From the NCBI GenBank assembly GCA_002347085.1, contig DDWW01000028.1:392-46698 (forward strand): 46,307 nucleotides of DNA. Direction: 5' to 3'. Of the stretch, positions 33,304-41,505 are shown one piece after another. The stretch's first letter is position 1; the number at the start of each line of letters is the position of its first letter. Both the position numbers and the translations under genes were made by a program. The stretch is from Desulfobulbaceae bacterium UBA2276. GTDB taxonomy: Bacteria > Desulfobacterota > Desulfobulbia > Desulfobulbales > Desulfocapsaceae. The notes beneath the pieces were generated by a model, which saw only the letters and a list, made by a program, of their open reading frames with translations, did no database searches and had not been told where the DNA came from.

Positions 33304-34147
33304 GGCCCTCTTTTGCGGCGGTTAATATCCCTTCCGGCATTATAGGTACCTGTTCCCCGCCTATACAAAAACCTCCGTCCATGCGCAGGACACTGCCGGT
33401 CATAAAGCCGGCGTCACGTACCAGGAAAAGGATGGCGGTGGCTACTTCTTCGGCAAGTCCGGTGCGTTGCAACAGGGTGTGGGCCACTACTCTCTGTTTT
33501 TCGTCATCCTGCATTGCTGACCATCCTCTGGTCTCTTCCCCATGACGGTGCTGGATCAGCCCCAGCATCAGCTCATTCACCCGTATCGTGGGCGCACCTT
33601 CTCGGGCCCAGGTTTCAGTAAAAGATGAAACGGCCCGGTTGGCAGCACTGTAGGCATCATTAAAAAAGAGTGCGGCGGGTCCGCTTCTTCCGGTCAGGGC
33701 GGCAATAGATGAGATGTTGACGATGGTCCCGCTGCCGGATTGTTTCATCAGGCCCAGGCAATGATGAACTAACAACCATTTGGCCTTGAGGGTGGTGTTG
33801 ATCTCCAGATCCCATTGGTCATGGTTGTGGGCATGGTCGTACGAGCCATGGACTATGGGCATTCCGCCTCGTTCTATATTGTTGATCAGGATGTGGAGTC
33901 CACCAAAACGCTGTTGTATCGTGGCCGCCATATTCTGGACCTGTTGCTGCTCTCGCAGATCAACCGGCAGGATCAAGACCTCAACCTTTAATCCCTTGAA
34001 TTCCTGTTCCATTTCCTGGATGGACTCAGGCCAGTCAAAGGTCGGGAGAATCAGGTTCACCCCTTCCGCGGCCAGTTTTCGGGCAATGGCCCGGCCGATT
34101 GCCCGCGATGCCCCCGGAATCAGGGCTGTCTTACCTTGTAGCTGCAT
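33287..34147 (-). CDS. Atypical short-chain dehydrogenase/reductase
   Basis: A 286-residue SDR-fold protein. The cofactor loop reads PGASRAIG (residues 11-18) where the family has TGxxxGIG. The region with NNIERGG stands for NNAG, and the catalytic serine lies in NISSIAAL (146-147). The tyrosine is Tyr166, but the lysine of YxxxK is replaced by asparagine (YSAAN, Asn170), confirmed from the codon AAC. That change usually abolishes oxidoreductase activity. The C-terminal part (FLVRDAGFMTGSVLRMDGG) is normal. A GGAGAT ribosome binding site precedes the ATG. It is isolated, between the terminator of a lipoprotein gene and the divergent M16 peptidase. Substrate unknown. Confidence 0.85.
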   Translation of the reverse strand: MQLQGKTALIPGASRAIGRAIARKLAAEGVNLILPTFDWPESIQEMEQEFKGLKVEVLILPVDLREQQQVQNMAATIQQRFGGLHILINNIERGGMPIVHGSYDHAHNHDQWDLEINTTLKAKWLLVHHCLGLMKQSGSGTIVNISSIAALTGRSGPAALFFNDAYSAANRAVSSFTETWAREGAPTIRVNELMLGLIQHRHGEETRGWSAMQDDEKQRVVAHTLLQRTGLAEEVATAILFLVRDAGFMTGSVLRMDGGFCIGGEQVPIMPEGILTAAKEGPVVKK

Positions 34148-34313
34148 GGCGTGATCTCCGATTGTGACTTTCTTCGAGGCAAGGAAGGATGATACTGATT
34201 TCCGGTAACGATTTCTTTTCTTGTAATTCAGGGCACAGGATATAAAGTTAAAGCTCCTTTTTTAGCTCTCGATACTATCTAACTTCCATCAATCTGTTCC
34301 GCAAGGTGTAATA

Positions 34314-37187
34314 ATGAAAGGGATGAAGACACTGATTTTTTTATGTCTGCTCATGAACTTCCTGGCCTCTTTTGTTGAGGCGGTTGAACTTGGCGCTTCG
34401 GTTGCATCGTCAAAAAACAGTGACCCGCAGGCGTGGTGTCTGACCACGACCTGGCCTCATGAACAGAGCGATCTGGCCCCTGATCCGGCCTTGATCTTTG
34501 GCCGGCTGGATAATGGGTTTCGCTACATTCTGCTCAAGAATCAGGAGCCTAAAGGACGGGTAGGGATCTATCTGGATGTCCAGGCCGGATCACTTTATGA
34601 GACGGAAGAGCAGCGGGGAATTGCCCATTTCCTGGAACATATGGTCTTTAATGGATCGACAAATTTCCCGCCGGGGGCCCTGGTTGATTATTTTCAGTCC
34701 ATTGGCATGAGCTTTGGTGGAGATACCAACGCCCATACTGGTTTTGATGAGACGGTGTACCATATCCTGTTGCCTGGCGCCAGTCGCGAGGAACTGGACA
34801 AGGGTCTCATGGTTATGGCCGATTACGGACGTGGAGCCTTGTTGTCAGCGCAAGAGATTGAGCGGGAGCGGGGGGTGATCCTCTCGGAAAAACGGGCCCG
34901 AGATTCGGTGGAGTATCGAAGCCATGAGGCCGGTCTGGCCTTTGAGATGCGCGGGAGTTTGATCCCTGAACGGATGCCCATTGGCATTCTTACCACCCTG
35001 CAAAAGGCCGATCATGGCATCATGAAGTCCTATTATGATGCCTGGTATCGGCCGGAAAAGATGATCCTGGTTATGGTCGGTGATTTTGATCCGGCAAGTG
35101 TAGAACCGCTGGTACGGTCGCGTTTCCAGTCACTTCCGGCTGGCGGGCCCATGCCTTCTTGCCCGGAGTGGGGCCAGGTGGCCCATACGGGCACGGAGTT
35201 TTTCTATCATCATGAACCTGAGATGGGGTTTACCGACATTACTCTTGAAACGGTGTGGAATGAGCGGGATGGAAATGATTCACTGGCCCGGCAAGGCCGT
35301 GATATTCGTGAGATGGCGGCAGCTCAGATCGTCCAGCATCGGCTGGAGCAGCTTGTGGAAAAAAAAGAGAGCCCCTTGACCAAAGGGGGGTCGCATTCAG
35401 GCATATTTCTGGGGCGCATCGGTTATGGGGTGATCAGCGCCAAGAGTGATCCAGGCAAGTGGCAATCGGCCTTAGGCGCGATTGAACAGGTGTTGCGTCA
35501 GGCCCTGGAATATGGTTTTACCGCCCAGGAGCTTGAGCGGGTGCAAAAGGAGATGCTCTCCGAACTTGATTCGGCCGCATTGACCGTCGCCACCCGCGAC
35601 AGTCAGGAAGTAGCTATGCAAATCATTCGGAACATCAATAATAACAAGGTGGTCATGTCGCCGCAGCAGGAAAAGGATGTGCTCACTCCCTTGATCAAAG
35701 ATATGACGGTACAGGATGTTCATGCCGGATTCCAACAGATCTGGAAGCACCCGGCGCGTCTGGTGATGGTCACCGGCAACGCCACGATCGCTGGTAATGA
35801 TGCTGAGGCCGAGATCAAAAAGGCGTATGAATTGGCCGCCGCTCAAAAAGTGACCCCGCCGCTTGCTGGAACCGCACTGGTCTTTCCTTACCTGCATCTT
35901 GCCGGTGACAAGGATAGGGAGTCTGCCCAGGAGCTGCCCCTGCCCGAAGTTCAGGGCGAACGGCTGGTTTTTGGGCATGGGCTGGTTGTCAATTTGAAGC
36001 CCACAACATTTCAAAAAAATGAGGTGCAGATTGCCGCCCATTTCGGCTTGGGCAAACAGTCAGAGCCGTTTGCGGGGCTGGCCTTGCTGACCGAGCAGGT
36101 GGTCAATGATTCCGGCACTGGGCAACTCACCAAGTCAGAACGTGATCAGGTGTTGGCGGGGAGTACGGTCAGACTGGGATTCAAGGTTGGCGAGGCCAGT
36201 TTTTCCTGGATGGGGGAGGCGGTGACGCAAGACCTTGAACTCCTGTTTCAGATGTTGCAGGCCCAGCTTGGAGATCCGGCGGTGCGTGATGACGCGTACA
36301 AAAAGGCCATGCAGAGTTTTGAACAGATGTATGGCCAGATGGCAAGTGATGTGAGCGGGGCCATGCAACTCTCAGGGGAGTCATTTCTGGCCGGCGGTAA
36401 TACGACCTTTGGTCTACCCCCCTGGTCGGAATTTGCGGCCTTGACTCCCGAGCAGATTCGGGCCTGGGTGGTGCCGGCCATCGTCTCCGGCAGCCTGGAG
36501 GTCTCGGTGGTTGGGGACTTTGATCTCAAACAGGCGCGCGAGTTGGCCCGGAAGTATCTGGCACCGCTTCCCCCGCGAGAGCAGGACAAGATACCACCCA
36601 CAAAACTTCATTTTCCGGCGGGGAAAACGAAGCGGCTGACTGCCCCCACATCCATTGATAAGGCCATGCTGGTTGTGGCCTGGCCAACCGCTGATTTCTG
36701 GGATATAGAGCGAACCCGACGTTTGTATCTGCTGACCGAGGTTTTTTCCGACCGCTTACGCAAGGTCATTCGTGAGAAGCTGGGGGCGACCTATTCACCG
36801 CAGGTCATGAACCAGCCCAGCCGAGTCTATCCGGGGTACGGGGTCTTGCGCGCTCAGTTGATTGTGGCCCCGGATCAGGTTGAGGCGGTGAGTCGGGAGG
36901 TTTTACAGGTTGCCGGCGACTTGTGGAAATCGGGAGTGACCGCCGAAGAGCTGGCACGTGCTAAACCACCCATGCTTACCTCGTTGAAGGATATGGTGCG
37001 AACGAATGGCTACTGGTTGCATTCGGTGCTGGCTCTGTCATCACGCCATCCGCAACAACTCCAGTGGCCGGCGACGATTTTATCAGGGTTTGAGTCGGTG
37101 ACGCGGGAGCAACTGACGGCCCTGGCTCAGAAATATCTTGATCCGGCCAAGGCTGCCCAGGTTATGGTGGTGCCGGTGAAAGAGTAG
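34314..37187 (+). CDS. Secreted M16-family metallopeptidase (pitrilysin/insulinase type)
   Basis: A 957-residue protein with a signal peptide (MKTLIFLCLLMNFLASFVEA). The inverted zinc motif HFLEH lies at 105-109, and the downstream ligand glutamate is in the segment EIERERGVILSEKRARDS. Family context GIAHFLEHMVFNGSTNFPPG and the NAHTGFDETVYH segment match active M16 proteins of the long type, which carry two M16 halves. The second half (about 540-957) lacks HxxEH, as usual. It should degrade peptides in the periplasm, possibly leaked or signal-derived ones. The ATG has an AAGGTG ribosome binding site. It is transcribed alone. Confidence 0.92.
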   Translation: MKGMKTLIFLCLLMNFLASFVEAVELGASVASSKNSDPQAWCLTTTWPHEQSDLAPDPALIFGRLDNGFRYILLKNQEPKGRVGIYLDVQAGSLYETEEQRGIAHFLEHMVFNGSTNFPPGALVDYFQSIGMSFGGDTNAHTGFDETVYHILLPGASREELDKGLMVMADYGRGALLSAQEIERERGVILSEKRARDSVEYRSHEAGLAFEMRGSLIPERMPIGILTTLQKADHGIMKSYYDAWYRPEKMILVMVGDFDPASVEPLVRSRFQSLPAGGPMPSCPEWGQVAHTGTEFFYHHEPEMGFTDITLETVWNERDGNDSLARQGRDIREMAAAQIVQHRLEQLVEKKESPLTKGGSHSGIFLGRIGYGVISAKSDPGKWQSALGAIEQVLRQALEYGFTAQELERVQKEMLSELDSAALTVATRDSQEVAMQIIRNINNNKVVMSPQQEKDVLTPLIKDMTVQDVHAGFQQIWKHPARLVMVTGNATIAGNDAEAEIKKAYELAAAQKVTPPLAGTALVFPYLHLAGDKDRESAQELPLPEVQGERLVFGHGLVVNLKPTTFQKNEVQIAAHFGLGKQSEPFAGLALLTEQVVNDSGTGQLTKSERDQVLAGSTVRLGFKVGEASFSWMGEAVTQDLELLFQMLQAQLGDPAVRDDAYKKAMQSFEQMYGQMASDVSGAMQLSGESFLAGGNTTFGLPPWSEFAALTPEQIRAWVVPAIVSGSLEVSVVGDFDLKQARELARKYLAPLPPREQDKIPPTKLHFPAGKTKRLTAPTSIDKAMLVVAWPTADFWDIERTRRLYLLTEVFSDRLRKVIREKLGATYSPQVMNQPSRVYPGYGVLRAQLIVAPDQVEAVSREVLQVAGDLWKSGVTAEELARAKPPMLTSLKDMVRTNGYWLHSVLALSSRHPQQLQWPATILSGFESVTREQLTALAQKYLDPAKAAQVMVVPVKE

Positions 37188-37342
37188 TTGTTCAGGTGGA
37201 TAGGCTGACGATTGAAGGCTGAAGGGAGTAATAATCGGTACCCTGCAGCCAGAAGAAAAGTGATATGAAGAAAGACAGGCAAACAAGACAGGGGCGACAA
37301 CCCTTCTACCTTCAGCCTATCTTCTCTCTCTGTGTTTCAAGA

Positions 37343-38272
37343 TTATCCAACCACCCAGAGAGCGATGTCCTGGGCGTGTTTCAAGGTGCGATCAGAGACA
37401 CCGCCCAGGATGCCCTTGGTTGTCTCGTCGCCCCGGCGGCCAATAACAATGGTGCCGCACTGGTGTTTATGGGCCTGACGGATGATGCCGTGGGCGGCCT
37501 CCAGGTCGGACACTTCGGGCAGGGTGATGATATTGTCTCTGGGGATGCCGGCCTCGATCAGAAGCTGGGTTGGGCCATGGAAGAGGTGATCGTCGCCAGT
37601 CAAATGGGTGTCGCACCACTCTTGTCCCCAGATATGATAACAGGATTCCGGGCAGGGTTCGTTCTTTTTTCCCAGAAAGCGCAGGCAGTGGAAGAGGAAA
37701 ATGGTGGCATCCTGGCATCCTTCCATGATATGGGCCAGGTGATCCATGGCCAGCAGGGAGGGAAGGGTGCCATCTACCGGGGCCAGGATATTTTTGTTGG
37801 CCACCTCCCCGTCGATAATCCAGAGCGGGATCTCATGACTCTTTTTGAGCAGGGTAGCCGAGACCGATCCCAAGAGCATCTCGCTGATGGTATTTAATCC
37901 CCGACGCCCAACGAGGAGGCCATCCACCTGGAGATGCTCGGCCTGAAACTGGATGGTGGCGGCTATATCCTGTCCTGAGATTTCCACCGATGAATGGATG
38001 CGTTCGGGGGCAACTCCCAAGCGGATCAGTTTGTCGGTGGCCTCATGGAGATAACGCTGGGCGGTTTGTTTTTTTCTCCCCGTTCCAGGGGCGTCCGGGA
38101 TCAGGGAATTACGACTGTCAGTTGCAGCCGGCATAATGTTTTCGCTTCCACTGATACAGGTCAGAAGATGCAGATGAATCTCGGGCCGATCAGCAAAAAG
38201 CAGGGCGACATATTCCAGCGACTGGCTGGAGTAGATGGAGCCATCAACGGCAATAAGTATTTTCTTTTCCAT
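37343..38272 (-). CDS. Tandem universal stress protein
   Basis: A 309-residue cytoplasmic protein with two UspA domains. The first (about 1-155) starts KKILIAVDGSIYSSQSLEYV and ends with the ATP-binding loop GRRGLNTISEMLLGSVS. The second (about 160-309) starts NKNILAPVDGTLPSLLAMDHL and ends GRRGDETTKGILGGVSDRTL. Both loops have the G-x2-G-x9-G(S/T) nucleotide-binding form. Tandem Usp proteins respond to stress and bind ATP or adenylates; the client is not known. No ribosome binding site is obvious. It is divergent from the PilZ gene across a 315-base gap that holds one palindromic repeat. Confidence 0.92.
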   Translation of the reverse strand: MEKKILIAVDGSIYSSQSLEYVALLFADRPEIHLHLLTCISGSENIMPAATDSRNSLIPDAPGTGRKKQTAQRYLHEATDKLIRLGVAPERIHSSVEISGQDIAATIQFQAEHLQVDGLLVGRRGLNTISEMLLGSVSATLLKKSHEIPLWIIDGEVANKNILAPVDGTLPSLLAMDHLAHIMEGCQDATIFLFHCLRFLGKKNEPCPESCYHIWGQEWCDTHLTGDDHLFHGPTQLLIEAGIPRDNIITLPEVSDLEAAHGIIRQAHKHQCGTIVIGRRGDETTKGILGGVSDRTLKHAQDIALWVVG

Positions 38273-38470
38273 GGCGGCAGGTAGTGGTGGGATTTTCTGT
38301 GTATATGTCTTGTATATTTATAGGTATATTTTATGTCTATGGCTAAAGTCAATATAAAAGAGGATTGACAAGAGGAATGAGAATAATGCTATAGTGTGGC
38401 AGATACTATACGAGGCGCTACAGCCTGAACAACCTGAGTAATGACGGCAGTTATAACTGTATTTTAACCT

Positions 38471-38580
38471 TAAGCCGCTGTAAAAAATTAACATGGCCAA
38501 TTGATTGACCGTTACGGCATAAGGAGCCGTAACGCAATGAGCATAACATGGCCACGATATTTCGTAACGGCTCCTGAATA
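38471..38580 (+). repeat. Palindromic intergenic repeat, copy 8
   Basis: This copy lies in the 315-base gap between the Usp gene (-) and the PilZ gene (+), ending about ten bases before the latter. Left end TTAAGCCGCTGTAAAAAATT; arms AGGAGCCGTAACG and CGTAACGGCTCCT pair at all but one position. No other feature is seen in the gap 38273-38587. Confidence 0.85.
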
Positions 38581-38587
38581 AAAAAAG

Positions 38588-38959
38588 ATGAGGAATGAGA
38601 AAATGGGGGAGATGGAGGAAAAAAACGAGAAAAGGGCATGCACCCGCATCCCTTTTCTTACCGATGTTGTTTTGAAAACAAGCCTTGCCTATACCGATAT
38701 AGCGGCGGAGCTTCTGAATATCAGTATCAGCGGGATGCTGGTGAAAATTGATCACGACCTGCCGGTAGGGACATCCTGCGCTTTAGAGATACGAGTGGCC
38801 GGCAATCATAGTCGTCTGGTACTTGAAGACATCAGTGGGGAAGTGGTCAGGCAGGATCAGAATGGTCTGGCCATTCATTTTACCTCTCGAATGGAATGGT
38901 TTGTCCTCTTTACAGTCTATACCCATTATTGCCGTCAGGAAACGAATGGAGTGAGTTGA
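38588..38959 (+). CDS. PilZ-domain protein (c-di-GMP receptor)
   Basis: A 123-residue protein that is essentially one PilZ domain. Its c-di-GMP signature is present: RxxxR in KRACTRIPF (arginines about residues 16 and 20) and the (D/N)xSxxG motif in LNISISGM. Hydrophobic strands ending GLAIHFTSRM complete the barrel. It probably turns c-di-GMP levels into an output through an unknown partner. Of several nearby ATGs, 38603 has the better ribosome binding site (AGGA, eight bases upstream); 38588 is listed as the longest. The HD-GYP gene follows after 22 bases, so receptor and degrading enzyme are in one operon. Confidence 0.85.
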   Translation: MRNEKMGEMEEKNEKRACTRIPFLTDVVLKTSLAYTDIAAELLNISISGMLVKIDHDLPVGTSCALEIRVAGNHSRLVLEDISGEVVRQDQNGLAIHFTSRMEWFVLFTVYTHYCRQETNGVS

Positions 38960-38981
38960 AACCGAAATAAAAAGGCCAAAA

Positions 38982-41168
38982 ATGATCAATGAAATCTCAT
39001 CCGAGACCGGCTTGCAAGAACTCTGTCGGGTTGGAGTAGCCCTGTCTGTTGAAAAGGATATCAACAAGTTGCTGGAGATGATTGCAACTGTGGCCCGGCA
39101 ATTTACCAATGCCGAGGGCTGCACCTTGTATCTCTGCAATGAGGAAAAGGGTTGCCTTGATTTTTCCGTGGTCCAGAATGAGAAACTGAATATCTATCAT
39201 ACCGGCCCTGGGCGGGAGACCGATTGGGCCAATGTGCAGCTCTATTTAGCCGACGGCTCCGAGAACCATTTTAACGTCTCTGCCCACTGCGCCCTCACTG
39301 GTGAAATAGTCAGTATCCATGATGTTTACCATGAATCAAACTTTGATTTCAAAAGTAGCCGTGATTTTGATCAGGCGTCCGGGTATCGCTCTCGCTCCAT
39401 GCTGCTGGTGCCGATGCAGGACAAGCAAGGAGAGGTGATCGGGGTTCTGCAGCTTCTCAATGCCCGTTCCCGTGTGGATGGAGAGATTATCGATTTTCCG
39501 GCGCAGGCGGTGGCCATGATCCAGGGCTTGGCCTCGCAGGCCAGTGTGTCGGTGGTCAATGTCCGCCTCATCAATCGGCTCAAGAATTTTACCCGTTTGG
39601 GGGTGGCCCTGTCGGCTGAGAAAAACATCCGCTCCCTGCTGGAGATGATCGCCACCATGGCCCGCGAATTCACGCGGGCCGAGGGCTGCACGGTCTATCT
39701 TGAGAACGAGGCCAAGAATGGTCTGGAGTTTGCGATCATCCAGAATGAGAAGCTTGGTATCTCCCTGAATGTCGTAGGCTGTGAGCGGGATTGGCCGTCC
39801 ATCCCGTTCTCTCTGGAGGATGGCAGCGAAAATCATCGTAATGTCTCGGCTTATTGCGCTTTGACCAAGAAGATTATCACTATCCACGACGTCTATAACG
39901 AACAGGGCTTTGATTTCAGCGGTACCCGTGAGTTTGACGCCACCTCCAATTATCGGTCGAAATCCATGCTGCTTGTTCCTCTGACCGATCATGACGATGA
40001 GGTGGTGGGAGTGCTCCAGCTTCTCAATGCCCGGCGGGGAATTTTACGGCATATCTCTGATTTTCCTGACGATGATATTATGCTGGTGAGCGGACTGGCC
40101 TCTCAGGCGGCGGTGGCGGTGACCAATGTTCGTTTGGTCAAGGGTACGGAAAAGCTGCTTAAATCTTTTGTCCAGTGTATCGCCGCCGCCATTGACGAAA
40201 AATCCCCCTATACCGCTGGCCATATTCAACGGGTGGCCAAGCTGACCGAGATGCTGGCCGACGAGATCAATAAGGCCCAGGACGGGGTCTTTGCCGGGGT
40301 TTATTTTTCCGATGATCAGCGGGATGAGATCTCCATGGCGGCCTGGATGCATGACATCGGCAAGATCGCCACCCCTGAGCATTTGGTGGATAAGGCGACC
40401 AAGCTGGAGACGATCTTTGATCGGATTGAATTGATCAAGTTGCGGGTTGAGTTGTTACGCAAGGAGCGGGAATGTTCTCGCTTGTTGTCGCAACAAGCAG
40501 GGGGCAACGTTGTTGCAAGCAGTGTCGGCAGTGACGCTTGCGAGACGGGAGGCATGAGTGATGAAGGAGATCTTGCTGAGATTATTGACTTTATTGCAAA
40601 GATCAACATCGGTGGGGAGTTCATGCGGGATGAGGATATTGCGAAGACCAAGCGGATCGCCGCTCTCAGCTTTATGCTGGACGGCAGGCCAGCTCCCCTC
40701 CTCAATGAAAATGAGGTTGAGTGCTGTTCCATCCGCAAGGGAACCCTGACTGATGCCGAGCGGCAGACCATTAACCATCATGTGACTGTGAGCATTCGGA
40801 TGCTTTCGAGCCTGCCCTTTATCAAGAAATGGGCCAAAGTCCCTGAATATGCTGCTATGCACCACGAAAAACTCGACGGTAGCGGCTATCCTCTGGGGGT
40901 CAAGGCTGGCGCGATCTCACTGCCGGCCAGGATTCTTGCCGTGGCCGACATCTTTGAGGCCCTGACTGCCGCCGATCGGCCATATAAAGTCGGAAAAAAT
41001 CTGTCCGAGGCGCTACGGATCATGGAATTTATGGTCAAGGACTCTCATCTCGACGAATCCCTCTGCGATTTTCTGGTGGAAAGCGGGATTGTCCACCGCT
41101 ATGCCAAGGAGTACCTCACCGCCAAACAGCGGGATGTCTATCGCTGGAAGGGCAAGGAGTATTTATAA
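38982..41168 (+). CDS. GAF-GAF-HD-GYP signalling phosphodiesterase
   Basis: A 728-residue protein with two GAF domains (about 15-190 and 205-380) that look like a recent duplication, then an HD-GYP domain expected to hydrolyse c-di-GMP. The first HD motif, WMHDIGKI, has His457-Asp458. The second histidine pair and the GYP signature are in HHEKLDGSGYPLG (627-639). Between the HD motif and the TLTDAERQTINHH segment lies an extra region of about 110 residues with ETIFDRIELIKLRVELLRKE; this longer form is seen in other sensory HD-GYP proteins. GAF domains could sense nucleotides, redox or small ligands. It is co-transcribed with the PilZ gene. Whether it degrades c-di-GMP or a related dinucleotide is not known. 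Confidence 0.9.
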   Translation: MINEISSETGLQELCRVGVALSVEKDINKLLEMIATVARQFTNAEGCTLYLCNEEKGCLDFSVVQNEKLNIYHTGPGRETDWANVQLYLADGSENHFNVSAHCALTGEIVSIHDVYHESNFDFKSSRDFDQASGYRSRSMLLVPMQDKQGEVIGVLQLLNARSRVDGEIIDFPAQAVAMIQGLASQASVSVVNVRLINRLKNFTRLGVALSAEKNIRSLLEMIATMAREFTRAEGCTVYLENEAKNGLEFAIIQNEKLGISLNVVGCERDWPSIPFSLEDGSENHRNVSAYCALTKKIITIHDVYNEQGFDFSGTREFDATSNYRSKSMLLVPLTDHDDEVVGVLQLLNARRGILRHISDFPDDDIMLVSGLASQAAVAVTNVRLVKGTEKLLKSFVQCIAAAIDEKSPYTAGHIQRVAKLTEMLADEINKAQDGVFAGVYFSDDQRDEISMAAWMHDIGKIATPEHLVDKATKLETIFDRIELIKLRVELLRKERECSRLLSQQAGGNVVASSVGSDACETGGMSDEGDLAEIIDFIAKINIGGEFMRDEDIAKTKRIAALSFMLDGRPAPLLNENEVECCSIRKGTLTDAERQTINHHVTVSIRMLSSLPFIKKWAKVPEYAAMHHEKLDGSGYPLGVKAGAISLPARILAVADIFEALTAADRPYKVGKNLSEALRIMEFMVKDSHLDESLCDFLVESGIVHRYAKEYLTAKQRDVYRWKGKEYL

Positions 41169-41253
41169 TAATCCTTCTCTTGAAACAGCACTCCTCTTTC
41201 TTTGATGCGGATAAAGGTTGAAAAGGGTGTTCGAAAAAGTATAGACTTACATT

Positions 41254-41430
41254 GTGAGAGATACTGAACGTGTGCAAATGGCCCTTGATTCAGGTGAAAA
41301 ATCACCTGTCTTCTTATGGCCATTTATTGTCATAAAAAAACATGGAGAACCTCTCTTCCGGTTTAAAAACATCAGATTCAATTCTTCACAGGAGGAACAA
41401 TTACGATTGGAAGATAAGCTGTTTAAGTAA
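41254..41430 (+). CDS. Possible small ORF upstream of the 12-heme cytochrome
   Basis: An open frame of 58 codons starting at GTG (or 50 from ATG 41278) encodes a basic, protein-like sequence containing VFLWPFIVIKKHGEPLFRF. There is no ribosome binding site and the 3' part overlaps a duplicated leader sequence. It may be a real peptide, a remnant of a longer gene or chance. I list it because the 326-base gap 41169-41494 otherwise holds only the leader duplication and a CAGGTGA/TCACCTG palindrome at 41291-41308. Confidence 0.25.
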   Translation: MRDTERVQMALDSGEKSPVFLWPFIVIKKHGEPLFRFKNIRFNSSQEEQLRLEDKLFK

Positions 41431-41505
41431 ACAGAGGGGACCTTTTTTTTCAACCTAGATCAGATTCAATTCTTCATCTGCAGGAGGAACAATCATGATT
41501 GGAAG
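41371..41505 (+). repeat. Duplicated leader and translation start of the 12-heme cytochrome gene
   Basis: The sequence at 41371-41413 recurs at 41459-41505 with two mismatches and a four-base insertion (TCTG). The shared segment includes ATCAGATTCAATTCTTCA, the ribosome binding site CAGGAGGAAC and the start codon context GATTGGAAG. The second copy has ATG and is the real start (41495). In the first copy the start triplet is ACG and the frame stops after four codons. Confidence 0.85.

Noticed and set aside
11770..38580. CRISPR array interpretation of the repeated sequences
   Set aside because: Copies are kilobases apart, longer than CRISPR repeats, in both orientations, and no cas gene is present.
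41291..41308. Terminator after the HD-GYP gene
   Set aside because: The CAGGTGA/TCACCTG palindrome is short, AT-looped and lacks a T-run.
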